From Planctomycetales bacterium (GTDB taxonomy: Bacteria > Planctomycetota > Planctomycetia > Isosphaerales > Isosphaeraceae), in assembly GCA_027452145.1 (NCBI GenBank), contig DAIDHB010000439.1, positions 1 through 64,000 of the forward strand: a DNA stretch of 64,000 nt. The letters are read 5' to 3'. Position 1 is the stretch's first letter; each line of letters begins with the position of its first letter. A program made the position numbers and the translations under genes. Positions 26,453 through 34,015 of the stretch are shown one piece after another. The notes beneath the pieces are model-generated. The model saw only the letters and a program-made list of their open reading frames with translations. It ran no database searches and was not told the origin of the DNA.

Positions 26453-29100
26453 GCCGCGGCCCTCCGCTCGCGATGGAGCGCATCGGAGGCGACGGCGAGG
26501 AGGATGATGAGTCCCTGGATGGCCTTCTCCCACTGGGGTCGGGTGCCGAGGAAGAACAGCGCCGGGCCGATCGAGCCGAGCAGGGCGACGCCGACGAGCG
26601 TGCCGACGAGGCTGCCGCGCCCGCCCGAGATCGCCACGCCGCCGACCACGACCGCGGCGATGACCTGGAGCTCCAGCCCCGTACCGGCGTTGGGGTCCAC
26701 ATCCGGCAGCCGCACGGCGGAGAGCAAGGCCGACAGGCCCGCCAGCGCGCCCATCGCGACGAAGACCGCGAACGTCACCCGCCGCGGGCGAATCCCGGCC
26801 AGTCGCGCGGCCTCCGGGTCGGAACCGGTGGCATAAATCGCGCGGCCGGCGGCCAGGTGCCGCAACCCCCAGGCGAACCCCGCGAAGACCAGGAGCGCAA
26901 TCGTCGTCACGATCCACTGGCCGGTCGACTGCCCGGCGCCGAACCACTGGAACCCAGGCGGCAGATCCCGGACGAATTCCCCCTCGCGCAGGTAGCGCAG
27001 GCTCTCGCGGCCGATGACCAGCGTGGCCAGCGTTACGACGATCGACGGCATACCGAGCCCCGCGACGAGCGAGCCGTTCACCGCGCCCATCGCACCGCCG
27101 GCCGCCAGGGTGCCGAGCGCCACCAGCGGCATCGGCAGGCCCGACCGCGCCAGCAGGCCGCCGACCACGCCGCAAATGCTGAAAATCGAGCCGATGGAGA
27201 TATCAATCTGACGGCAGAGGATCACCAGCGTCATCCCCACCGCCGCGACCAGCACCGGCGCATTGGCCACCACCAGCGGCCGAAGCTGCCCCGCCTGGAA
27301 GAACCGAGGCGCCGCCACCGCGAGGATCAGCAACAGCACCGCGAAAGCCGCCGCCACCGAAAGCTCTCGCCGATAGCGACCGGAGAGTATCCGGAAGGAG
27401 GAACCGCGAGCGGAGGAATCAAGATCGGAGTAACCGCGAAAAACGCGAAAAACGCGAAAGGGGCCATGGAGGCGAGGCTCGGCCCGACTGCCTGAGAACA
27501 CTTGACCGGTCGGATCGCCTGCCGCGTGGGGTTCCCGATCCTTTTCGCGTTTTTCGCGTTTTTCGCGGTTACTCTTCTCTGTTCCATCCTTCTCTCGATC
27601 GGCTGCTTCGCGGTCGACCGGTCCATGCCCGAGGGCCAGTTCCAGGATGGCCTCCTGGGTCGCGCCTTCGCGGTCCATCGTCGCGACGATCGAGCCGCCG
27701 TGCATCACGGCGATCCGGTCGCTCATACCCAGTACCTCGGGTAGCTCGGAGGAGATCATCAGGATCGCCATGCCCTCGCCGGCCAGCTCGCTCATCAGGC
27801 GGTGGATCTCGGCCTTGGCGCCGACATCGACGCCCTGCGTCGGCTCGTCGAGGATCAATAGCCGAGGCGACGCGGCCAACCAGCGCGCCAGCGCGACCTT
27901 TTGCTGGTTGCCGCCCGAGAGGTTGCCGACCGGTGAGTCCAGGTCGGGCGTCTTGATCCCCAGCCGGTGGACGAACCCCAGCGCGGTGTTGCGCTCGCGA
28001 CGATCGTCGATCAGGCCGAGTCGTGAATGGGAGCGCAGGGTCGCCAGCGTCGTGTTGGCCGCCGTCGACATCTCGAGGATCACGCCGTGGCGGCGGCGGT
28101 CCTCGGGGACGTACGCGATCCCCAGCGCCACCGCCTGGCCGGGCGAGTCGACCGCCACGGGCTGGCCTTCGATCCGTACGGTCCCGGCATCGGCCGGAGT
28201 GAGCCCGAACAGGACGCGCGCCAGTTCGGTGCGTCCCGCGCCCACCAGGCCGGCCAGACCGACGACCTCGCCGGCGCGGACGCTCAGCGTGACATCCTTG
28301 ACGCCCGACTCGTCGCAGCCCAGGCCCTCGACCTCGAGCACCGCGCCGCCCGGCTCGGCGGCGACCTTGGGGAACACGGCCGCCAGCTCGCGGCCGACCA
28401 TCATCCGGATCAAGTCGCCGCGGGTGACGTCGGCCATGGCGCGGGTGCCGACGAGCGAGCCGTCGCGGAGCGCCGTCACGCGGTCGGCGATCCTCGGCAG
28501 CTCCTCCAATCGGTGGGAGATGTAGATGATCCCCACGCCGCGCGCCTTCAGCTCGCCGATGACGCGGAACAGCCGCTCGACTTCCTGGTCGCTCAGCGAG
28601 GCGGTGGGCTCGTCCATGATCAGGATGCGCGCCTCGGCGCCGAGCGCCCGGGCGATCTCAACGAGCTGCTGCTCGGGCATCGACAGGCCCTTCACGTCGG
28701 CCTCGGGATCGATGTGAGCGCCGGCACGCTCCAGCAGCCGGCGTGCCCGGTCGTGCCGCTCGTTCCACCGCACCCGCCGCCAGCCGCCGCCCGGCTCCAG
28801 GCCGATCGCGATGTTCTCCGCCACGGAAAGGTCCGGGAACAGCGCCGGCTGCTGGTAGATCGCCGCGATACCCAGGGCCCGCGCGCTCACGGGATCCAGC
28901 TCTTCCAACGGCGCCCCGTCGAGCTCGATGGTCCCCTCATCCGGCCGGTGCGCGCCGGTAATCACCCGGATCAGCGTTGATTTCCCCGCGCCGTTCTCGC
29001 CTACCAGCGCGTGCACCTCGCCGGCGCGCAGGTCGAACGAGACGCCCCGAAGCGCCTGCACGCCCGCGAAAGCCTTGCTGATGCCTCTCAGACTGAGCAT
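26449..29100 (-). CDS. L-rhamnose ABC importer: tandem ATPase (RhaT-like) fused to permease (RhaP-like)
   Basis: 883 residues. Residues 1-495 are a two-domain sugar ATPase of the RbsA/MglA/AraG type: Walker A GENGAGKS, Walker B RILIMDEPT, and a second half with the degenerate GLVGAGRTE, signature LSGGNQQKVALARW and LLILDEPTQGVDVGAK. A charged linker (about 505-570; NREKREKREK then FRVFRVFRGY) comes from an inverted repeat inside the gene. From about 575 a second RbsC-type permease follows (CRQIDISIGSIFSICG, VVVGGVAISGGRGS). Standard importers have separate proteins. ATG 29100 is chosen: GAGGA lies upstream, and an alternative ATG at 29130 lies within heptad repeats. Cytoplasmic ATPase plus membrane domain. 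Confidence 0.87.
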   Translation of the reverse strand: MLSLRGISKAFAGVQALRGVSFDLRAGEVHALVGENGAGKSTLIRVITGAHRPDEGTIELDGAPLEELDPVSARALGIAAIYQQPALFPDLSVAENIAIGLEPGGGWRRVRWNERHDRARRLLERAGAHIDPEADVKGLSMPEQQLVEIARALGAEARILIMDEPTASLSDQEVERLFRVIGELKARGVGIIYISHRLEELPRIADRVTALRDGSLVGTRAMADVTRGDLIRMMVGRELAAVFPKVAAEPGGAVLEVEGLGCDESGVKDVTLSVRAGEVVGLAGLVGAGRTELARVLFGLTPADAGTVRIEGQPVAVDSPGQAVALGIAYVPEDRRRHGVILEMSTAANTTLATLRSHSRLGLIDDRRERNTALGFVHRLGIKTPDLDSPVGNLSGGNQQKVALARWLAASPRLLILDEPTQGVDVGAKAEIHRLMSELAGEGMAILMISSELPEVLGMSDRIAVMHGGSIVATMDREGATQEAILELALGHGPVDREAADREKDGTEKSNREKREKREKDREPHAAGDPTGQVFSGSRAEPRLHGPFRVFRVFRGYSDLDSSARGSSFRILSGRYRRELSVAAAFAVLLLILAVAAPRFFQAGQLRPLVVANAPVLVAAVGMTLVILCRQIDISIGSIFSICGVVGGLLARSGLPMPLVALGTLAAGGAMGAVNGSLVAGLGMPSIVVTLATLVIGRESLRYLREGEFVRDLPPGFQWFGAGQSTGQWIVTTIALLVFAGFAWGLRHLAAGRAIYATGSDPEAARLAGIRPRRVTFAVFVAMGALAGLSALLSAVRLPDVDPNAGTGLELQVIAAVVVGGVAISGGRGSLVGTLVGVALLGSIGPALFFLGTRPQWEKAIQGLIILLAVASDALHRERRAAA
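27430..27572. repeat. 30-bp perfect inverted repeat inside the ATPase-permease gene
   Basis: Left arm 27430-27459 (GTAACCGCGAAAAACGCGAA...) and right arm 27543-27572 are exact reverse complements enclosing 83 bases. Each arm is itself a repeat of about 10 bases (CGCGAAAAA). The element encodes the linker between the ATPase and the permease and stays in frame with both. Confidence 0.93.
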
Positions 29101-29121
29101 GTTGTTCTTCTGTTCCTCGTT

Positions 29122-29323
29122 ATTAGTCATTAGTCATCAGTCATTAGTCATTAGTCATCAGTCATTGGTTCGCTGTCGCGGATTTCAACGGTTCCCTCGA
29201 AATCCTCGGCGCGTAAGCGGAGAGCGGAGAGCAGATGACCGATGGCCAAGCAATGACCAATGACTAATAACTAATGACCAATGACCAATGACAAATGACC
29301 AATAACTAATGACCAATGACAAA
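29122..29323. repeat. Heptad-repeat element A between rhamnose isomerase and importer genes
   Basis: Six consecutive 7-mers (ATTAGTC or ATCAGTC) occupy 29122-29163, then GGTTCGCTGTCGCGGA (29167-29182), about 70 bases of unrelated sequence, and then an opposing array of ATGACCA-type 7-mers from about 29252 up to the stop codon of the isomerase gene. The same core and layout occur at 54045-54241. Confidence 0.9.
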
Positions 29324-30592
29324 CTAACGATGAGCCAGCACCGCCCGCTCGTATTCCTTGACCTCCGCCAGCCAGTCGCGACCGGGGGGGACGTCGTGGG
29401 TGCGGCAGTGTTGATCCCAGACGGCGCCGAACGGCATGGCCTTGAGCTCCTCGAGCAGCGCGAGGCGCGCCGTGAAATCGCCCTCGGCCTCGAGGCGGCG
29501 GAGCGACTCGATCGGCTCGAGCAGGGCGAGTAACAGCGCCTTGAGCATCGCGCGCGAGCCGATCACCCACGCGGCGACGCGGTTGATGCTGGCGTCGAAG
29601 AAGTCGAGGCCGACGTGCACGCGGCCCAGGTAGTCGCCGCGGACCAGCTCCTGGGCGATCGCCTCGAGCTCGTCCGAGAGGATCACGACGTGGTCGCTGT
29701 CCCACCGCACGCCCCGGCTGACGTGCAACAGCGCCTCGTCCAGGTGCTGGAGCACCGCTGAGAGCTTGTCCGAGACGACCTCGGTCGGATGATAGTGCCC
29801 GGCGTCGAGGCACAGGAGCTTCTTCCGGGTGATCGCGTAGCCGTAGTAGAACTCGTGCGAGCCGACGACGTAACTTTCCGAGCCGATGCCGAAGAGTTTC
29901 CCCTCGACGGCGTCCCGGTTGAAGGCCGGGTCGATCGGCTCGGCGAACACGGCGTCGAGCGCCTCGGCCAGCCGGGCGCGCGGCCCCTTGCGGTCGATCG
30001 GAGGTTCCTTCGAGCCGTCGGGGATCCAGACATTCGTGATGCACGGCGTCCCGAGCGCCGCGCCCATCGCGGCGCCGATGCGACGGCAGGCGATGCCGTG
30101 GTCGATCCAGAACCGGCGGATGCCCGGATCGGTGTGGGCCAGCGTGTACCCGTCGGCGGCCAGCGGGTGGGCGAAGTACGTCGGGTTGAAGTCCATGCCG
30201 ATCCGGCGCGACTTCGCCCAGTCGATCCAGCCCTTGAAATGCTCGGGCAACAGCGCGTCCCGCTCGACCTTCCGCGGGCCGGTCTCGGCGTAGCTGGCGT
30301 GGAGGTTCAGCCGGTGATGCCCGGGCAGCAGCGATAACGCGCGATCCAGGTCGGCGCGCAGCTCGTCCGGGGTCCGCGCCCGTCCGGGGTAGCTCCCGGT
30401 CACGGCCAGGCCGCCGCCGATCTCCTGGCCGGTCCCCTCGAATCCGCCGACGTCGTCCCCCTGCCAGCAGTGCAAGGAGATCGACACCGTCGCCAGCCGC
30501 CGCAGCGCCGCGTCGGTGTCGACGCCCCACTCGGCGTACTGCTCGCGGGCGAGGTTGTAGGAGGCTTCGGGCGTGGTCGCGGTGTGGGGCAT
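29324..30592 (-). CDS. rhaI: L-rhamnose isomerase (rhizobial/Pseudomonas type)
   Basis: 422 residues from ATG 30592 (GAGAGGA upstream); the longer frame reads into repeat DNA. It is a xylose-isomerase-like TIM barrel of the length expected for the RhaI group. Recognisable segments are [15 protein letters not shown] near the N-terminus, [20 protein letters not shown], the metal-binding region [20 protein letters not shown], and [20 protein letters not shown]. The enzyme converts L-rhamnose to L-rhamnulose, the first catabolic step, in the cytoplasm using a divalent metal. It is the first gene of the minus-strand rhamnose cluster. Kinase and aldolase genes for later steps are not in the window. 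Confidence 0.92.
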   Translation of the reverse strand: MPHTATTPEASYNLAREQYAEWGVDTDAALRRLATVSISLHCWQGDDVGGFEGTGQEIGGGLAVTGSYPGRARTPDELRADLDRALSLLPGHHRLNLHASYAETGPRKVERDALLPEHFKGWIDWAKSRRIGMDFNPTYFAHPLAADGYTLAHTDPGIRRFWIDHGIACRRIGAAMGAALGTPCITNVWIPDGSKEPPIDRKGPRARLAEALDAVFAEPIDPAFNRDAVEGKLFGIGSESYVVGSHEFYYGYAITRKKLLCLDAGHYHPTEVVSDKLSAVLQHLDEALLHVSRGVRWDSDHVVILSDELEAIAQELVRGDYLGRVHVGLDFFDASINRVAAWVIGSRAMLKALLLALLEPIESLRRLEAEGDFTARLALLEELKAMPFGAVWDQHCRTHDVPPGRDWLAEVKEYERAVLAHR

Positions 30593-30927
30593 CGGTGGGT
30601 CCTCTCTCGGCGAGTGTTCAGTTTTCAGTGTTCGGTTTTCAGTTTTCAGAGTCTGTCCCGAAAGGGCTCCGAGCCCCCGTGAGGGGGCGATCGGACGTAG
30701 CCGGGGGGCGTCAGCCCCCCGGGCTCGGACCCCAGCGCCACCCACCGAATCCTCTCGAGCGACCCTCCCGGCCGCGACCCCGCCATGCGGGGTCGCGGCC
30801 GGGAGGATGACACTACGGTGTGGAGATCAGGGGTCGCGTGGCGGTCCGGGGGGCTGACGCCCCCCGGCTACGTCCTGGCGCCCACTTCGTGGGCTTCCGG
30901 GACCGACTCTCTGTTCCGTCTTGTCCC
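30593..30927. other. Gap filled by heptads and nested inverted repeats
   Basis: Between the isomerase start and the FkbM gene stop there is no gene. It contains five to six 7-mers of the GTTTTCA type (30614-30648), then an element with outer arms 30694-30722/30846-30874 and a central hairpin, listed separately. Isomerase promoter sequences, if here, are not recognisable. Confidence 0.8.
30694..30874. repeat. Nested inverted-repeat element, 181 bp
   Basis: Outer arms of 29 bp are exact reverse complements (30694-30722 and 30846-30874), and each arm is itself a GC hairpin (CCGGGGGGCG/CGCCCCCC type). In the centre an 18-bp perfect hairpin (30764-30781 and 30789-30806; CCTCCCGGCCGCGACCCC) has the 7-base loop GCCATGC. 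The shape suggests a small non-autonomous element or REP-type structure. Confidence 0.9.
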
Positions 30928-31761
30928 TCAGGTCTGGAACTTGTTGTCGATGAAGATGGTGTTGACCAGCGATCCGCCGCGGGGTGTGTAGCCGACGGTG
31001 GCCATGAACTCCAGGATCTCGGTGCGGAGCCGGCGCGAGTCGGGCATCAATGTCTCGGCGCAGATGACCGGCGGGCGGAAGCGTTTGTAGTCGATGCTCC
31101 TGAGGATCGCCAGGTCGAGGCCCTCGGTGTCGATCGACAGGAACGTCGGCGCGCCGCGGAAGTTAGTGTCCATCACCTCGTTGATGTCGAGCAGCGGCAT
31201 CGAGATGACCTGCTTGATCTCGACCGAACCCTTGCTGGCCCTGACGCGATGCTCGGCCTCCTCTTTTGAGAAGGTGTTCAGGCCGTCGTGGGTCATGACG
31301 TAGTAATCGCCCCGGCTCGCGCCGCCGGGTCCGATGCCCGCCTGGAGCACGGTGTCTCGCGGGCGCGTGGCGATCAGCCGGGTGCAGAGGGCCGGGTTGG
31401 GCTCGACCAGCACGCCGCGATTTCCCTTGAGGTAGAAGTAATAGGTGTTGCTGAACTTCACGGGATCGTTCGCCCCGACGTCCAGGTAGGTCACCGGTCC
31501 GAGCTGAAGGTATCCCAGCGCGAAGGCAATCGCGAGGTCCTCGCCGCACTGGGAGTAGGACTCGTTCACCTCGGACTTCGGGGCCGGTGCCGGCAACGGC
31601 GACGGCGGCTTCGTGCCGACCTGGACCGGCGGGACCGCCGGGCCCTTGCTCGGCCGGACCTCCGGACTCGCCTCAAGCCAGCCGCGGGCGTACACCCCCG
31701 CCACCACGCCGGCCGCCGCCGCCCCGGCGTCGCGGAGCCATCGCTTTCGTGAGATCGTCAT
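30928..31761 (-). CDS. FkbM-family methyltransferase with N-terminal membrane anchor
   Basis: 277 residues. An N-terminal RKRW followed by a hydrophobic Ala/Gly/Val helix (residues 8-24) and a Pro-rich linker to about 62 suggest anchoring or secretion. The FkbM domain starts at NESYSQCGEDLAIAFALGYL; the SAM site region is TYLDVGANDP, with VEPNPALC following, and the C-terminal signature is SIDTEGLDLAILRSID. Family members methylate sugars, lipids or small molecules, often in polysaccharide biosynthesis; substrate unknown. An apparently non-cytoplasmic placement is odd for a SAM-dependent enzyme, though the anchor could also be cytoplasmic-side. Confidence 0.82.
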   Translation of the reverse strand: MTISRKRWLRDAGAAAAGVVAGVYARGWLEASPEVRPSKGPAVPPVQVGTKPPSPLPAPAPKSEVNESYSQCGEDLAIAFALGYLQLGPVTYLDVGANDPVKFSNTYYFYLKGNRGVLVEPNPALCTRLIATRPRDTVLQAGIGPGGASRGDYYVMTHDGLNTFSKEEAEHRVRASKGSVEIKQVISMPLLDINEVMDTNFRGAPTFLSIDTEGLDLAILRSIDYKRFRPPVICAETLMPDSRRLRTEILEFMATVGYTPRGGSLVNTIFIDNKFQT

Positions 31762-32104
31762 GGTTTTGCCACCGATCGGGTGACCGCCTCGCCTCGCCTC
31801 GACTCACCCTGTCTCGTCCCGCCCCGACGGCCGCGAGCAGGATTTCCGCGTCCCGCTCCATCGCACGACCCCGGCAGGTCCGCCCGCGGGCGGAATCCAC
31901 CCAGGCTATCCCACCGGACCGCCCCGGGCAATCGCCGGCAACCGCTCCGCCTTCGAGCCGATCGTGCCGAGGCGGGATCGCATCGTGGCGCGCGGGAATC
32001 CGACCGCGGCCGCCCCCGGCCGACAACGAATCCCGACCCGACCGCCAGATCGCCCCAGACGTCACAATCGTCAATGCTGTGAAAACCGCCGCAGCCCGAT
32101 TGCA

Positions 32105-32258
32105 AATTGGGTTCGTTTTGCATTTTTCCACGTCCGGGCCGGCGACCTTGTGAACAGCCGAACATAGAATTGGGTTTGTTTTGCATTTTTCCACGCCTGG
32201 GCCGCTGATCCTGTGAACAGACGAACATGGAATTGGGTTCGTTTTGTATTTTTCCAGG
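32105..32258. repeat. 63-bp tandem repeat carrying the AATTGGGTTCGTTTTGCATT motif
   Basis: The motif starts at 32105, 32168 and 32231, exactly 63 bases apart, with a degenerate copy at 32359. The minus strand would read EKCKTNPI in one frame and KMQNEPN in another because 63 is divisible by three; I regard these as chance frames through a DNA repeat known to recur in planctomycete genomes. Confidence 0.85.
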
Positions 32259-32260
32259 CT

Positions 32261-32340
32261 TCGGCGCCGATCGTCGAAGCGTCGGCGCCGAAGCTTCGCC
32301 GTTTCGGCGCCGAAAGTCGGCGCTTCGGCGCCGAACTGCT
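32261..32340. repeat. Cluster of four TCGGCGCCGA palindromes
   Basis: The self-complementary sequence TCGGCGCCGA occurs four times within 80 bases (about 32261, 32282, 32303 and 32325), interspersed with CGAAGC/GCTTCG. Any two copies can pair. It directly follows the 63-bp tandem repeat. Confidence 0.8.
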
Positions 32341-32696
32341 TCATGAAGAAACGATGAAGATTGGGTTCGTTTTGACATTTGCAGGGGGCGATGGCCTCAG
32401 CCTGCTTGCACGCAATTTCAGGGCGGGCGGGGCGCGAGCCCGGCGCGGCCGGGCGCCGGGTTGTGCGGCCGGGCGAATCCGACGCGGGGTGATTCATGGT
32501 GCGCCCTGGGTTGGTCGTCGCCTGGGGGGCCGATTCCTCTACCCAGATAATCAACAAAATGGGGGCGACTTTTGCGCAAATCTCAGCTTATGTGACAGAT
32601 TTCTTTCGGCCCGAGAGTACCGCACGTCCACGCACCCATTTCGGTTAACGTCGCCCAGGAAATGAGTGAGGGATATTGACAGGGGCTCGATCGGCC

Positions 32697-33359
32697 ATGA
32701 ACATGTCTGCTCCCTCTCGTGATGACGAGCGATCACCTCGAACCTCGAGAACGATGGCCATGCCAGGCGATCCCTTCAACGACCCGGATGTTCCGATGAA
32801 TCCCAGGGCCGCAGGCGGGGACTCGACGCCGTCGAAGGCCGACTCTCCCTGGATCACGATCGGCGTAGGCGTGGGGATGCTGGTGGTCGCCTGCTGGGCG
32901 GTCTACATGGTAGGCAGCAACATCTGGTTCGGGTTGATGAGCCCCGGCTGGGAGACGACGCAGGGCACGGTCGTCAAGGCCGCGCTGGAGGGATCGATCC
33001 GGAAGTTCTCGCCGACGGTGGTCTATCGCTATCAGGTCAACGGGAAGGCTTACGAGAACAACCGCATCAGCTTCCCCGACACGAGCGGCAGCGGCGACCC
33101 GGACATCGTCTTCAAGAAGCTGACCGCCAAATACCCGCCCGGCGGCGGGTGCCGGGTGCATTACGACCCGGCCAACCCGGCGCGGTCGTGCCTCGAGCCG
33201 GGGGTGAGCTACCTCATGCTGTGCGTCATCGGACCCGTTGCGATCGGCTTCCTCGTTCTGGCGGTGGCCGCGATCCGGTATGGGTTGTGGGAGCGAAAGT
33301 ACGGCCCGACGCCGCTGCGGGTCTACATCAGCCGGCCGCTTGCTCCGCGCGGGGAGTAG
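32697..33359 (+). CDS. DUF3592-type membrane protein
   Basis: About 220 residues. A Ser/Pro-rich cytoplasmic N-terminus is followed by a membrane helix (PWITIGVGVGMLVVACWAVY), an extracytoplasmic DUF3592-like domain (TTQGTVVKA...VVYRYQVNGKAYENNRI, then VHYDPANPARSCLEPG), and a second helix (YLMLCVIGPVAIGFLVLAVA). The paired RYQVNGKxY and YDPxNPxxS motifs are family hallmarks. Function unknown. The start is uncertain: TTG 32676, ATG 32697 and ATG 32754 are all in frame; AGGGG 11 bases before 32697 favours that one weakly. It lies 87 bases before another small membrane protein on the same strand. Confidence 0.75.
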   Translation: MNMSAPSRDDERSPRTSRTMAMPGDPFNDPDVPMNPRAAGGDSTPSKADSPWITIGVGVGMLVVACWAVYMVGSNIWFGLMSPGWETTQGTVVKAALEGSIRKFSPTVVYRYQVNGKAYENNRISFPDTSGSGDPDIVFKKLTAKYPPGGGCRVHYDPANPARSCLEPGVSYLMLCVIGPVAIGFLVLAVAAIRYGLWERKYGPTPLRVYISRPLAPRGE

Positions 33360-33446
33360 GACGAGTCGGCGAAACCCGCCCGCGATCCGGCCGGCCGCGA
33401 TGAATCCTCGATCAGTCGGTTCGACCTTCAACCACCCGGAGCCTCC

Positions 33447-33974
33447 ATGAACGACCTGCCCAATCGGACGGCCCGCAGCTACGGTGCTAGCGTTGGCCTC
33501 TACGTGCTCACCGGACTACTCGCCGCGCTGTTCCTTGGGATGGGCGTTGGCGTTGGGCGGCAGAGCGGAAACTGGATACCTTTCTATCTCTTCAGCGGTG
33601 TGCTTGTCCTGGTCCTGGCGATGCTGCAGTTGATGCGCTTCAAGGTCGGCCCGGACGGCTTCACCTGCCGCACAACGCAGGCGGTGGAAACGATCGACTT
33701 CGCCGATGTGACCAGGGGGTATTTCATCATCACCGTCGTCATCCACAATGGATTCCCGTCGCAGCGTGTCACCGACTTCGGCGTGGAGAAGAAGGATGGG
33801 ACGACGTTCCGCTTCAATTTGCGGCACTACTCCGTCAAGGCCGCCGCGCACCTCTTCGACGAGCTCGACCGCCACGGCATCCCGATCGAGGTCCCGGACA
33901 TCCCGGCGGCCCACCGGATGGACAGGCAGATACGGAAAGCCCAGGCCAAGCTGCGAGCGAAATCGAGCGCCTGA
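33447..33974 (+). CDS. Small two-helix membrane protein of unknown function
   Basis: 175 residues; GGAGCC lies 4-5 bases before the ATG. Two membrane helices (SVGLYVLTGLLAALFLGMGV and IPFYLFSGVLVLVLAMLQLM) are followed by a cytoplasmic beta-rich part (FKVGPDGFTCRTTQAVETID, VTRGYFIITVVI, KKDGTTFRFNL) that has the strand pattern of bacterial PH-like/YdbT-type domains, and a C-terminal Lys/Ala-rich helix. It follows the DUF3592-type gene and may be co-transcribed. No activity can be assigned. Confidence 0.7.
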   Translation: MNDLPNRTARSYGASVGLYVLTGLLAALFLGMGVGVGRQSGNWIPFYLFSGVLVLVLAMLQLMRFKVGPDGFTCRTTQAVETIDFADVTRGYFIITVVIHNGFPSQRVTDFGVEKKDGTTFRFNLRHYSVKAAAHLFDELDRHGIPIEVPDIPAAHRMDRQIRKAQAKLRAKSSA

Positions 33975-34015
33975 TCGAGAAGGGGCCGATCGCCCGCGGG
34001 CCTCGGCGAATCGGA

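Larger units (their letters stand above)
31762..32696. other. 935-bp non-coding region with tandem repeats
   Basis: No reading frame here has convincing codon bias, start signals or family resemblance on either strand. It holds a 63-bp tandem repeat (32105-32258), a cluster of TCGGCGCCGA palindromes (32261-32340), and a further partial repeat near 32359. The stretch around 32540-32620 is distinctly AT-richer. A promoter for the 32697 gene should lie at its right end but is not clear. Confidence 0.75.

Noticed and set aside
31673-32557. Minus-strand frames encoding KTNPI-type or QNEPN-type repeats
   Set aside because: The repeated peptides arise from a 63-bp DNA repeat read in several frames; no start signals or consistent codon bias.
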